Both the position numbers and the translations under genes were made by a program. Of a stretch of 64,000 nt of DNA, positions 37,501-48,222 are shown one piece after another. The number at the start of each line of letters is the position of its first letter. The stretch's first letter is position 1. This DNA comes from Entophlyctis helioformis (taxonomy: Eukaryota > Chytridiomycota > Chytridiomycetes > Chytridiales > Chytriomycetaceae). The stretch spans positions 1 through 64,000 of the forward strand of contig JAHLKH010000037.1 of the NCBI GenBank assembly GCA_025526915.1. The letters run 5' to 3'. Below the pieces are notes generated by a model. The model was not told the DNA's origin and made no database searches. It saw nothing but the letters and a program-made list of their open reading frames with translations.

Positions 37501-37566
37501 TGCCAGCGGCATGTGCAAAGCGTGCGTGGTGGGTGGCGATGCTGACGTACTTTTGAATTTGAACAT
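34518..37566 (-). CDS. AGC protein kinase of the Ypk1/Gad8 (SGK/Akt-like) family
   Basis: This TORC2 effector kinase controls sphingolipid and membrane homeostasis in yeasts. Exons are 37551..37566, 37357..37407, 36652..37003, 36266..36374, 36069..36161, 35565..35959, 35135..35462, 34856..34990 and 34518..34760, giving 573 residues. A C2-like region comes first ([16 protein letters not shown] .. ENWFPL). The kinase domain follows with GKGSFGKV, the YAMKI lysine, YRDLKPEN, DFGLCK and the activation loop [12 protein letters not shown]. The tail carries a turn-motif region ([12 protein letters not shown]) and the hydrophobic motif FQGFTY. Exon 1 is 16 nt (MFKFK). The small N-terminal exons are inferred from phase. 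It is divergent from ceramide synthase across 145 bp. Confidence 0.93.
36513..36583. repeat. (ACAGC)n microsatellite in kinase intron 3
   Basis: About 13 copies of a CACAG pentamer with one GGC variant near 36571, wholly inside the 277-bp intron between the C2 exons. A (GTGAT)n run lies in another intron at about 35102-35130. Confidence 0.9.
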
Positions 37567-37711
37567 GTTGCTCGCTGCTTGGGCAAGGTGCCCGGTTGTT
37601 TTCCAGGTGGTGCTGGTTGCCCGGGCATATTCACCCGCCGAAACCATATTTTGAAGCGGCCAGCCATCGCTCGGGTTGCCCGCATCTTCAGCAACACACG
37701 CAAACGCAGCA
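37567..37711. promoter_or_regulatory. 145-bp bidirectional promoter, Ypk-like kinase / ceramide synthase
   Basis: This is the complete space between the two divergent start codons. No TATA box or E-box is obvious. It is listed because it must serve both genes. Confidence 0.5.
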
Positions 37712-39276
37712 ATGACCAGCTGGTGGGACCCGGCAGCCAAGATGGCTGTTCTGCTCGAGGCCTATCCGCCCATCAACAAGGCCGTGCGTCCAGAGGACGT
37801 CTATCTGTTCGGCGGCTCGGTGCTCTTCTGGGCCGTCTTCCACCAGGTCGCCCTTGCGCTGGTCATCAAGGTGCGCTGTCGCCGGCTCAGACCGCTTGCA
37901 CGTTATTGCACATGCCGCTCTGCTCATGTGCGGCTGTGGCGCAAGGCTCATGCTGCCAGTGCCGTATGGCAAGCCGCTGTGCATCGCTCGTGTACCACTG
38001 CCTTGCACGCTTCGTTTGTCTCTTGCCACACATCTGTCTCACGCTTGAACCGCCCGCCATGAACAGCCTGCCGCCATGACCTTTATCCACATGCCACCAA
38101 CCAGGTCGGCGTCGCAGTCGCCAGCCAAGACGGCTGCTGACAAGAAGAACGCTGGCAAGAAGGACACATCCTCAAAGGACGACGCAGCAGATGATGCTGC
38201 AAGTCTGGCAAAGCGCCGTGCAGCAGTCGTCAGCACCCGCAAAAAGTTCCTGGTGGCGGCATGGAAGTTCATCGTCTACATGACCACGTCCATGATTGGC
38301 CTGTATGTTATCTCGACCGAGCCGTGGGCCTTTTCTCGGCCAGACTATTTTGTGGGCTGGCCCGAGCAACACCTTATGAGGCGAGTGAGATGCATGCTTC
38401 TCCTATTTGGCAGTCATTGGCTCATTGCGCTGACTAGAGCCGACTGCCCGTCGCTCAACAATCATCGGGTGTTGCCAATGCGCGGCCCGATCCAACAGCC
38501 CACAGTCCAAGTTCTTTTACATTGTCGGCTTTGGCTCGTACACGTACTTTACCATCTCGCTGCTCATCGAGCGTGTCTCGGTCCTTGATCTGGTCGTGCT
38601 CGCCATCCACCACATTGCCACCATCTTCTTGATCACGGGCAGCTACTTTTACGGCTTCCACCGCATCGGCATCATGGTCCTCGCCCTCCACGAGCTCGCC
38701 GACCCGTTCATGGAGTTTGCCAAGATTAATCTGTATGTCGGCAACTCCAAGGTGAGCAATGGCAGCATTCTTGCTTGGAAGATGCATGGATGTGACGATC
38801 GAAGAAGGCGTTTCAAATGGCATCAGCTGACCTCGATGCATGCTATGCAGGTCGCCGATGTGTTCTTTGCGCTGTTTGCCATGGTGTTCCTGTTGACACG
38901 CAACCTTCTGTTCCCAGGCTTTGTCATCTCCAGCATCCAGTACGTCGCGTTGGTTTTGGCGCGTGCTTGTTCGCACCTGTCGTCTGTCTGACCCTTATCT
39001 GACTGTGGCTGGATGTGCGTCGCGTCAGTCAATACGCGTACTGGGAAGACGGCTCGTACCTGCCCAATGAGATAACGCACAAGTCGCTCGCGGGCGGTCT
39101 CTGGGTCCTTGCGCTTCTGCATGTCTACTGGGGATTCCTGGTGAGCTAGGGTTGCTTGTGACGACCTTGTCTCGTTGCGCAGTCTAACAGCGAGTGTACA
39201 ACAGATTGTGAAGATGGTCATCCATGCTCTGACCAACAAGGGTGTCGCTGACGACATTCGCGGCGACGACGACTGA
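37712..39276 (+). CDS. acyl-CoA-dependent ceramide synthase (Lag1/Lac1, TLC domain)
   Basis: This ER membrane enzyme N-acylates sphinganine or phytosphingosine. Exons are 37712..37870, 38067..38384, 38506..38751, 38851..38939, 39029..39140 and 39205..39276, giving 331 residues. The Lag1 motif is intact: HHIATIFLITGSYFYGFHRI followed by LALHELADPFMEFAKI. YFVGWPEQ and QYAYWEDG are family segments. Several hydrophobic helices are present and the tail is acidic (DDIRGDDD). Lys-rich KKNAGKKDTS suggests a cytosolic N-terminal segment. The second exon acceptor (38066) is uncertain. The 145-bp divergent gap to the Ypk/Gad8-like kinase is notable because Ypk1 regulates Lag1/Lac1 in yeast. Confidence 0.92.
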
Positions 39277-39460
39277 TCAAGCGTGGCTGGGATAATCTTG
39301 TGTCTGTGAGAACATATGGACGAAGGCGATGATGGGGATGTCATCAGCGATAGCACCATGGCGTTGCGGCTGATGGCATCGGTGGCGATCTCTCCCAATG
39401 AAGTTCATTCAAGAGTAGGATCACGCCAGGGAGGAGTTGGGCGGAGCGTCAAACGCTGCA

Positions 39461-40552
39461 TCACAGAGAGGCTGCAACAGTCGATGGGCGGGAAATGGTG
39501 GCCGTAATCAGACCCGACGGATCAGCAACAGGATAGTACACAGTGGACTTGCTCTTTCCAGTCTGGTTGACAAGACCAAAGCGTCCGAGATCATATACAA
39601 ACACGTGCTTGTTGGGCAGCTCGTACTTCACGTCGACGATATCAGGACACACAGCCAGCACGCGATCGCCCATGCGGTACAGCGTGTTCTGCACCGACGG
39701 CGAGTCGTGGTTGGCAAACATGTCCACCGTGATCTGGCGCACCGCCTTGAACGTCTGGGTGAACGGCAGCATGCCGAATCGCGATCCCGCAAAGGCGAGC
39801 GGCTCCGTGAAGGGCCGGTAGCGGTACACGACGCTGACGTCGGTTGAGAGGATGCGTTCGGCCATGGGCGGCAGTGTGGTCAGGGCGTCGGTATGGTAGT
39901 TTTCAAACGACGAGCCAGTCGATTTGAGCACGTAGAAGTCGGCGAGTCCCGACACAATGGTGAAGACAGCAGCCGGGACGGATGCAGCCGACGCTGGGCT
40001 GGAGACGGCCGTGCGCGTAGCTGTCACCTGTGTGGTGCGCTTATAGTCGCCGGCGCGCGTGAAAGCATGCGGGTGCGGTGCCGTGGGCAGAGCGCCGATC
40101 GCAGCGACCGACGACACGGCCGAGCCTGGCTCGGAGGCGGTGGTTGGCTGCACGGTCGATGTGGTCAGCCGTGTCCAATCGTGGGCGGCGATGCGCACAT
40201 GCACGCCATCGACGTGGGCGTAGGTGGCCAGGAAATGGCGGGCAAGGACCCCGCCAAAGACCTCGATGTCTTCGAGAGTCGAGTCGGTCTGCTGGGCAAG
40301 GAAATAGACAGTGTTCTTGACAGTGTCGGTGGGCACGACGAGCGAGTTGTCGGCAGCGGTGTACGACGTTGTGAACGACGTGCCCGAGAGCAGCACGCGC
40401 ACCGTGAGCTCCTGGACGTGCTGGTGCTTGAGGTGCGGTGCCGCGGGCGATGGCGGCAGGTCGGTCACTTTGACGAGCCGCACCTTGTCCTTGCCGTAGC
40501 GCTGCTCAGAGAGGATGCTGGCTGCCGAGGGGTTGCTGAGGAACGCGGCCAT
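39461..40552 (-). CDS. urate oxidase (uricase)
   Basis: It oxidises urate to 5-hydroxyisourate, the substrate of the hydrolase encoded at 129-582. The gene is a single exon of 363 residues. ATG at 40552-40550 starts MAAFLSNPS; the longer in-frame extension begins at a GTG and is rejected. YGKDKVRLVKV, TDTVKNTVYFLA, STGSSFENYHTDALTTLPP, SVQNTLYRMG and VYYPVADPSGLI all match the two-domain T-fold family. An insert of about 30 residues rich in Thr, Ala and Pro lies near residues 145-175. The C-terminus is AASL, not the common SKL, so peroxisomal targeting is unclear. It is divergent from ureidoglycolate lyase across 68 bp. Confidence 0.95.
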   Translation of the reverse strand: MAAFLSNPSAASILSEQRYGKDKVRLVKVTDLPPSPAAPHLKHQHVQELTVRVLLSGTSFTTSYTAADNSLVVPTDTVKNTVYFLAQQTDSTLEDIEVFGGVLARHFLATYAHVDGVHVRIAAHDWTRLTTSTVQPTTASEPGSAVSSVAAIGALPTAPHPHAFTRAGDYKRTTQVTATRTAVSSPASAASVPAAVFTIVSGLADFYVLKSTGSSFENYHTDALTTLPPMAERILSTDVSVVYRYRPFTEPLAFAGSRFGMLPFTQTFKAVRQITVDMFANHDSPSVQNTLYRMGDRVLAVCPDIVDVKYELPNKHVFVYDLGRFGLVNQTGKSKSTVYYPVADPSGLITATISRPSTVAASL

Positions 40553-40620
40553 GCTGGACGTGCAAGTCAAGATAACAGGGAAAGCATGTTTCCGCAGATC
40601 TGCAATCAGCACAGCGGCAG
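40553..40620. promoter_or_regulatory. 68-bp bidirectional promoter, uricase / ureidoglycolate lyase
   Basis: This is the complete gap between the start codons. It has AGATAA at 40570-40575, matching the HGATAR core of fungal GATA nitrogen factors, as does the other purine-gene promoter at 583-638. Confidence 0.55.
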
Positions 40621-41463
40621 ATGGGCGGGCGGCCGCCACGCAGCGTGCATGTGCAGCAGCTCACACGGCAGACATTCGCACCCTACGGCGACGTTATCGA
40701 AGCGCCGCCGCCGTCTGCATCGGCAGCGTCAGGCGATGTGGCCAACCAAGGTGCAGTCGTCGTGAAAGCGTGGACTGCGCACACAGCCCACTGACCTGGA
40801 TGGCTGCATGACCTGCTGGCTGACGCAGGCACCGCTCGGCGGTTCAACTTTCTGGCACGGCTCGTCAACATGCGCGCACAGGCTGCTGTGGATGCACCGA
40901 GCACGACTCACGGCTCGCCAGCCGTGTTGCCGCCGTCGCTCACATCGCCACCAGCACGCGCCAATCTATGCGTGTTTCGTGTCACACCAGCCGACCTTCC
41001 CTTTCGTATCAGGTACGCCCACCTCGCTCACGCTTGCAGATCCACCTCTGCATCCATCTCTCTCGCACACATCCATCTCAGCCTGCTCCATGGCCGCACT
41101 GCCAGACTGCTCGAGCGCCACAAGTACTCGTCGCAAATGTTCATACCAATGACATTGCAGTCATCTCAGCTTGCAAGCCAGCCGCCATCCTATTTCGTCA
41201 TTGTGGCTCTCAACGATCCTGCAACGCAGCAGCCCGACTGGACGACACTCGCCGTCTTCATCGCAACAAGCGTGCAGGCATTCAACTACGCACCAGGCGT
41301 GTGGCATCACCCGATGGTCGGGCTCGGCAGCACGATTGATTTTGTGTGTCTGGTGTGGGAGCGCCGCGAGCACCAGTCCGACCCCAACGAGGACACAGAG
41401 GAGGTGTTTCTCAGCCGTGATCAGGCGATAGCGGTCGAGTGGCCTTCAACGCCCAAGCTGTAA
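40621..41463 (+). CDS. ureidoglycolate lyase
   Basis: It splits ureidoglycolate into glyoxylate and urea, the last step of allantoate breakdown. Exons are 40621..40750, 40829..41012 and 41106..41463, giving 223 residues. FAPYGDVIEAP at the N-terminus, NQ-GTARRFN across intron 1, NLCVFRVTPADLPFRIRLLE, then SQMFIPM and finally AFNYAPGVWHHPM, with the metal-site histidines, follow the AllA/Dal3 family. The C-terminal tripeptide PKL resembles a weak PTS1, so a peroxisomal location is possible. The stop is 74 bp before the V-ATPase gene on the same strand. Confidence 0.94.
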
Positions 41464-41537
41464 AGGTCGCAGTGGTCGGTTTGGTCAATGAAATTCAGTT
41501 ATCGTATTGTTGACCCACATACCAAAACATCGACACA

Positions 41538-42845
41538 ATGGCTGGACGGCTCAACGACAATGAGGTCGCGCAGGAGATGAACAAGATGGTCAGTCTCGTC
41601 TCGCCTCTGCAGCAGTGTCACTGGCAGTCTGTGTGCCGAGCCCTCCTCGGCCCGCTGCGTCTGTAGGCGTCTGGCTCGTGCGGGTCAGCCGCCTCCCCTT
41701 CAAGCTTCGACAGCAGGAGCATCTTGTGGCCCCTGGCACTTGGTGCGGCCGGTGTCTGCGGGCAGCTGGGCGGCAGCGACGACTCGTCCGTTGCGCTACC
41801 TCGGTGGACGGCGGTGCTGTCTGGCATGGGCACTATCGCACAGGCCGCTTGGCGGGACTCGTCTGGACTGCCTGCCACACCCACCAAGCGGCCCTCGGCC
41901 CGACCGTCGCGAAACTGCCCTGACGCGACAACAAGCGGGGCTGCTGGCCCAGCCGACAGAGCCACAGCCGACTGTTTTGGCAGACAGGCTCCATGTGCAG
42001 CCACTGACAGGCAAGCTTTGCATGGTGCGTGCATTGCATTCGTTCACTGGCAGGTTGCGTTCATCAAGCAAGAGGCACTCGAGAAGGCGCGGGAGATCAA
42101 GGTCAAGGTATGCCGTCGATCTGGCTGCGTATCCACTCGGCATGGTAATCTGTGCTGACCGCAGACAATGCCATCCCATGCAGGCCGACGAAGAGTTCAA
42201 CATTGAAAAGGGAAAGCTTGTGCGTCAGGAGACTGTCGCCATTGAAGCCTTTTTCCAGAAGAAGCTCAAGCAGGCCGAGGTCCAGCGCAAGATGTAAGCA
42301 TGGGCTCGGTATGCTTGGCACAACACAAAACGACACGGCACGACACAACACGCCGTGCAAAGGCAAATGCAGACCAGAGTGGGGAAAGGGGGAGGGCTGA
42401 CAGTCAGTGTCGGACCACCAGTGCGCATTCCAACATGATCAACAAGAATCGTCTCAAGGTACTCCAGGCACGCCAGACGATTGTCAATGGCCTGTTTGCC
42501 GAGGCCAAGACGCGTCTCATCAACGTTACGAGCGACAAGTCGTCGTACCAGGCTCTCCTCAAGAACCTCGTTCTCCAAGTGCGTCTCTGTCCTTTGTTGT
42601 TCTTGATCAGATGCGTCATGGTTCGATGTGTGCTGACGGCGATCCAAACGGCATCTCCAGGGATTCTTCCAATTGATGGAGAAGGAGGTCGTGGTCCAGT
42701 GCCGTGCTGCCGATCTGCCGCTCGTCAAGGCTGCGATCGAGGATGCTGCCAAGGAGTTTACGGCGCAGACCAACATGCCCATCGTTGGCAAGATTGACGA
42801 GGCCGACCCGCTTCCAGACTCGAGGTCCGTGGCTTTGCGTGCCAC

Positions 42846-42899
<54 letters not shown>

Positions 42900-43095
42900 A
42901 TACTACATGCTGTACTGACTGGAGTGGAATGCCACTACAACCAGTTCCGGCGGTGTCGTGCTGTCGGTGCAAGAGGGCCGTGTGCGCGCATCCAACACGC
43001 TCGAAAGCCGTCTGGAGCTCTTGCAGGAGATGATGCTTCCCGAGATCCGCACCACGCTGTTTGGCCCTTCGCCCAACCGCAAGTTCTTCAACTGA
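41538..43095 (+). CDS. V-type proton ATPase subunit E
   Basis: This is the peripheral stalk subunit of the vacuolar H+-ATPase (Vma4 family). Exons are 41538..41588, 42054..42107, 42184..42293, 42422..42578, 42661..42824 and 42945..43095, giving 228 residues. [20 protein letters not shown] opens the long N-terminal helix. [40 protein letters not shown] and [13 protein letters not shown] are diagnostic. The first intron is 465 bp, far longer than the others, and intron 5 holds a TC microsatellite. The family usually has about 230 residues, so the model is complete. Confidence 0.95.
42847..42897. repeat. (TC)n microsatellite in V-ATPase subunit E intron 5
   Basis: A perfect 51-bp TC run begins about 20 bp after the 5' splice site (42825) and ends about 45 bp before the acceptor, where it could act as an extended polypyrimidine tract. 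Confidence 0.95.
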
Positions 43096-43358
43096 GACTG
43101 CCGCTGGCCACTTGTCCTTTTCCCTTTGATCCCCCTCCTCAGCTGGCCTGGCATGGGCTTCCTGCAATCCGTCCTGCCGCTGTGGCAATGAACTGGCTTG
43201 AATCGGAACGCGCTTCAAAGGAAACGAGTACATTGTGCGGACTGGCAAGAAGATGGGATTGGGGCAGGCAAAGAGTGCTTGCTCGCTTGTCTGAACGGGC
43301 AAGGCGCATGGGCAATGACGAAGCGCTGTTGCTGTTCTCTCTCCTTCTCTCTCACACT

Positions 43359-44538
43359 CTACAGATACGTCTGTTGATGGCAAACACGCTGTCAGACGAG
43401 CAGCAAAGCGTGCAGCCCGATGCAACCAGAAGAGCAGACTTACACAGCACGAGTTGGTGCTCTTGGCTGTCTTGTAAAACATTTTGGATTGTGACGACAG
43501 TTGGTCGGATCTGGCAACAAGATCGTCCAGCTTCTCGCCACGCTGCAGCAGCGAGTCCATGGTCTTGTGCTATTCCAGTAAAGCAGCCAAGAGTCAGCGC
43601 ACAGTCCAGTCCAGCTAGTCCAGCTACTTCAGCCCGGCTGGACCCGCAAGACTCACCAAGATGATCTTGGTCTCGTCAAGCTCACGCTGCACGCGCATGA
43701 ACGGATCGGCAGACTGCGGGTCCTGGCTCTTGATGAGATGGTCGCGCAGCTCCGGGTACGCCTGTGCAGTGTTGGCAGGCGTCACTGCGGCGCGCTTGGA
43801 GCCGGCGGGGAACTTGGCGGCAAACTCGTCCAGCAGACGGGCGAGGACCGAGAAGGCGACACGTGCAGGGTATTCTGCGTCGCAGACGACTGCGGATGCG
43901 AGGCCGTCGTGGCGCACGTAGATGTGGCCCGTGTAGTCTGTAGCGTAGGTGCGGGTGGGGTTGGATCGGTGCCAGACACATTGGGAGTTAGCCGGCCCGA
44001 AGCTTGTCCCTTGCGGGCAATTTGGATGGCGCTTGTTGTTGTTGTTGTTGTTGGCACATGCTGGGCCAAGGAGGCGTTCCTTGGCACAGAGTGGCTTGCC
44101 AAGGAGACGCCGCCAGGAAGGATTGGCAGCACAGTTGAGAAAGAGCATGGCGGCAGCGACAGAGGATGGATGCATGGTAGATGGGCGGTGGATGGATGGG
44201 TGGATGGACGCAGACGTACTCTCTTCCTGGACGGTCTGGCGGCCGCCGGCAGGCGTGCGCTCGACCACCGTCGTCACAAAGAAGTTGATGGCTTCCTGGA
44301 CACTGTCGACGGACATGCAGCATTCGGGTCAACGACCGGCCGCACGGCACCGCACTGCACGGTACCGCACCGCACGGTACCGCAGCGATGCCAAAGGAGG
44401 GGCATGGTGGCAGCCGCCTCGGCACCCATGCACGCACCTGCCACGAGTAAAGTAGGAGAAGGACGCCAGGTCGTGCTCAATGGCGAGCAGCTTGGCGGGC
44501 GAGCCGGTCTGGCAGATGGCGAGCGCAAGGACCTTCAT
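43359..44538 (-). CDS. YKT6-like longin R-SNARE
   Basis: This SNARE acts in ER-Golgi, endosomal and vacuolar fusion. Exons are 44438..44538, 44220..44302, 43657..43937, 43444..43569 and 43359..43370, giving 200 residues, the same length as yeast Ykt6. An N-terminal longin domain ([12 protein letters not shown] .. [14 protein letters not shown]) is followed by the SNARE helix [20 protein letters not shown] and [13 protein letters not shown] with its central Arg. The last exon is a 12-nt micro-exon (ACGTATCTGTAG) that adds Thr-Tyr-Leu-stop after SCC. That produces the expected C-C-a-a-X ending: a palmitoyl-type Cys followed by the prenyl box CTYL. The micro-exon is inferred from phase, a 73-bp intron and the needed motif. 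Confidence 0.92.
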
Positions 44539-45226
44539 TTGGCCTGCATATCACGCCATGGCACCAGAGTCAGCAGCGTGCATGGACGGCCAGCGGACGC
44601 CGCACAGGCATCTGCGAGCACGCCACTTACAAGCGTGTGACTTGAGGGGTTGATTCGGATAATCCTCGATTCGGATAATCGATGTTGGAAATTTCTGGAT
44701 GTCAGCCGGGTCATGTGAGAGACACGTGACTGGATGGCAGTACACTGTGCTCTGTTGGCTGTAAGGTGCGCTGCGTGCCTTGGATCGTGGCCAGCTGCTG
44801 GGATGCCTGCTCTCTGAGCCTGGATCTGGCATGGCGCGAAGTTGCTGTGCCACTCGTGCAGGCATCTCGCCTGGACAGAGGCAGACAGCCAATCAGCGCA
44901 TGACTGTCAAGGCATTGAAGATGCTCATTTGGCGAACGACGGTCAGCCGTGCGGCGGGCAGCGTCGACGAGAGGATGCAGTGACAGACGGCACAGACGGC
45001 ACAGACGGCAGGCCAATGCAATGCGTCGGCCAGCGCAGAGCAGGTGATTCAGAATGGCTCATTCCCAGCTCACGGCAGGTGGGTATCTGCACGGCACGCG
45101 AGCGTTCTGCAACCTTCTACGCGCCACTAGATGATTCACGAATGAGTCATCGCCCGCACGCCTATAAGAGGGCCGGCGATCCCCAGCCGCTGCATTGCAC
45201 CAACCACAACAACCACAACCACAGCC
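44539..45226. promoter_or_regulatory. divergent promoter region, YKT6 / HSP104, with heat-shock elements
   Basis: This 688-bp stretch has no supported gene. Two perfect inverted heat-shock half-site pairs are present: GAAatTTC at 44688-44695 and TTCacGAA at 45135-45142. A degenerate TTC..CAA..TTC lies at 45105-45117. A TATAAG box is at 45163-45168, 59 bp before the HSP104 ATG. A 13-bp direct repeat gattcggataatc occurs at 44652-44664 and 44668-44680, nearer YKT6. A CACGTG is at 44723-44728. Confidence 0.7.
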
Positions 45227-47361
45227 ATGATCAGCGACAACTTTACCGACAAAACCACGCAGATCCTCAAGGCTGCGCAGGACCTCGCCTCCGAGCACTC
45301 ACACATCCAGCTCGCCCCCGTCCACATCGCGGTCGCACTTCTTGACGACTCGGACGGCCTGTTCCGCTCGATTCTGACAAAGGCCGGCGCAGATGCCACC
45401 GCATGCGAGCGTCGCCTGCGCTCTGTGCTCGTGCGCCAGGCATCGCAGTCTCCTCCCCCGCTCGAGGTCTCGCTACACCCCACATCCGCTGCGCTGCTGC
45501 GCTCTGCCGATGAGAAGCGCAAGACACAAAAGGTATGTTGCTGCCACACACGGATGCATCCGCTGCTCACGGCCAGACGATTAGGCAGTTGCTGACGTTA
45601 ATCCCACATCCCGTCAATGATGCTGCACAGGACTCTCACATCTCCATCGACCACATCATCCTGGGTCTCATCGACATCAAGGACATCATGACGGCTCTGT
45701 CCGAGGGCGGCGCTTCCAAAAAGTCTATCGAGGCTGCTGTCGCAACGGTGCGCGGCGGACGCAAGGTCGACACGCGCTCGGCCGACGGCAACTTTGAGGC
45801 TCTGAGCAAGTACGCCGTGGACCTGATCGAGATGGCCGAGAAGGGCAAGCTGGACCCTGTCGTGGGCCGCACAGAGGAGATCCGCCGCGTGATCCGTGTC
45901 CTTGCCCGTCGCACCAAGAACAACCCTGTGCTCGTGGGCGACCCTGGTGTGGGCAAGACGGCCATTGTCGAGGGCCTTGCACAGCGTATCCTCCGCAAGG
46001 ACGTTCCCGCGTCGCTGCAGACCCGCATCTTCTCGCTCGACATGGGTGCTCTGATCGCCGGTGCCAAGTACCGCGGCGAGTTCGAGGAGCGTCTCAAGGC
46101 CGTGCTCGCCGAGGTGCGCCAGGCCGATGCCATTCTGTTTATCGACGAGCTGCACACGCTGGTCGGTGCGGGCAAGTCCGAGGGTGCCATGGACGCCGCC
46201 AACATGATCAAGCCCATGCTCGCCCGCGGCGAGCTTCGTCTCATTGGTGCCACCACGCTTTCCGAGTACCAGGCCCACCTCGAAAAGGACGCTGCCCTTG
46301 AACGTCGCCTGCAGCGCGTCACGGTTGGCGAGCCGTCCGTTGAAGACACCATCTCGATTCTCCGCGGCATCCGCGAGAAGTGGGAGGCGTTCCATGGTGT
46401 GCGCATCGCCGATGCTGCGCTCGTGACCGCCGCCATGCTTGCGGACCGCTACATCACGAACCGCTTCCTGCCCGACAAGGCCATTGATCTCGTGGACGAG
46501 GCGTGCGCCAATGCCCGCGTGGAGTGCGACACGGCACCAGAGATCATCGACACGCTCGACCGCCGCCTGCTGCAGCTCGAGATTGAGAGCGTCGCGCTGT
46601 CCAAGGAGAAGGACAATGCCAGTGTTCAGCGCCTTGCCAAGGTCCGCGACGAGATCAGCCACCTGCAGGAGCAGCTCAAGCCACTGCGGCTGCGGTTCGA
46701 GGGCGAGAAGACGCGCATTGGCGAGCTGCGCAACCTGACGCAGAAGCTCGAGGAGCTCAAGAACAAGATTGCCGAGGCCGAGCGCCGATACGACCTGCCC
46801 CTTGCCGCCGACCTCAAGTTTGGTGCCGTGCCCGACCTGCAGCGCCGCATTGCCGAGCTCGAGAAGCAGCAGCAGAGCGAGCGCGACGACCAGATCACAC
46901 ACGGAACCACATCGGGCCGCCTGCTGAGCGAGGTCGTGACATCGGAGCAGATCATGGAGGTCGTGTCTCGCTGGACGGGCATCCCCGTGACGCGTCTCAA
47001 CAAGTCGCAGGTTGACCGTCTGCTGCACCTTGACGAGGCCCTTCACAAGTACGTTGTCGGCCAGGACGAAGCCGTCAAGGCCGTTGCAGACGCCGTTCTG
47101 CGGTCGCGCGCAGGCCTGTCTGGCACTGGCACGATCGGCAGCTTCTTGTTCCTTGGCCCGACAGGTGTCGGCAAGACGGAGCTCGCCAAGACGCTTGCAC
47201 GCGAGCTGTTTGACGACGACAAGAAGGGACTCGTGCGCATCGACATGTCCGAGTACATGGAGTCGCACGCAGTGTCGCGGCTCATTGGCGCTCCTCCCGG
47301 CTATGTCGGCTTTGACGAGGGCGGCCAGCTCACCGAGGCCGTGCGTCGCCACCCGTACTGC

Positions 47362-47393
<32 letters not shown>

Positions 47394-48222
47394 TCCCGAG
47401 GTGCTCAACATCCTGCTGCAGGTTCTCGACGACGGCCGGCTGACTGACGGCAAGGGCCGCACAGTGGACTTTAGCAACTGTGTGGTGATCATGACATCGA
47501 ACGTGGGCTCGTCTTACCTGACCAAGGCTGCCGAGGCCGACTCGGCGGCAGAAGCATCGACGACGACGACGACGACTGCCGCACGCGGCACCAAGGCCAA
47601 GGCGGCGACTGCCAAGGGCACCGCATCGCAGCTCGCGCGCGATCTGGTCATGCAGGACGTGCGCCAACGGTTCAAGCCCGAGCTGCTCAACCGCATCACA
47701 GACATTGTGCTCTTCCAGCCGCTGTCCAAGCCGCAGCTGCACAAGATTGTGTACATCCAGCTCGCAGACATCCAGCGCCGCCTTGCAACCAACCGTATCC
47801 AGCTGCACCTTACGCCGTCGGCCGCCGACGCGATCCTGGACCGCGCCTACGACCCAGCCTATGGCGCACGCCCTCTGCGCAGATGGCTCGACCGCATGCT
47901 CGTCACGCAGATCTCCAAGCTCATGGTCGCCGGTGCGCTGCCCGATGAGAGCGTCGTGCACATTGAGGCGGCGGGCGAGTACGCTGCCGGCGGCCGCACT
48001 GCCCCTGATGCAGTCGTGGACGATGATCTGTGTCTCCGTGTCGAGCGTCCGAGCGGATCCACGCCTGCGCCACTGTCGGCATCGTCCTCGACGGCAACGC
48101 TCTCGACGTCGGGCCGCAGCAACGCCAACAGCAACGGACGGTTCGTGTATCGCAAGACGGCCGACGTCGAGATGGACGACGAGGACGAGCAGGCCGACGA
48201 GCAGGCCGACATGGAGATCTGA
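45227..48222 (+). CDS. HSP104/ClpB protein disaggregase
   Basis: This hexameric AAA+ chaperone resolubilises aggregates with Hsp70 and sustains thermotolerance. Exons are 45227..45532 and 45631..48222, giving 965 residues. The Clp N-domain comes first. NBD1 has Walker A GDPGVGKT, the pore loop [12 protein letters not shown], and the arginine-finger region LERRLQRV. A coiled-coil middle domain follows. NBD2 has [23 protein letters not shown] and the sensor segment MTSNVG. An Ala/Thr/Lys-rich insert of about 30 residues sits in NBD2 after SSYL. The C-terminus is acidic and ends DMEI, where cytosolic Hsp104 often ends in an acidic tail. The single 98-bp intron is unusual for a heat-shock gene. 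Confidence 0.97.

Noticed and set aside
40550..40639. N-terminal extension of uricase to 40639
   Set aside because: The codon there is GTG, and the extension would consume the shared promoter and overlap the lyase start.
41740..42297. Separate gene inside the first V-ATPase subunit E intron
   Set aside because: The frame lacks protein-like composition and overlaps subunit E exons in another frame.
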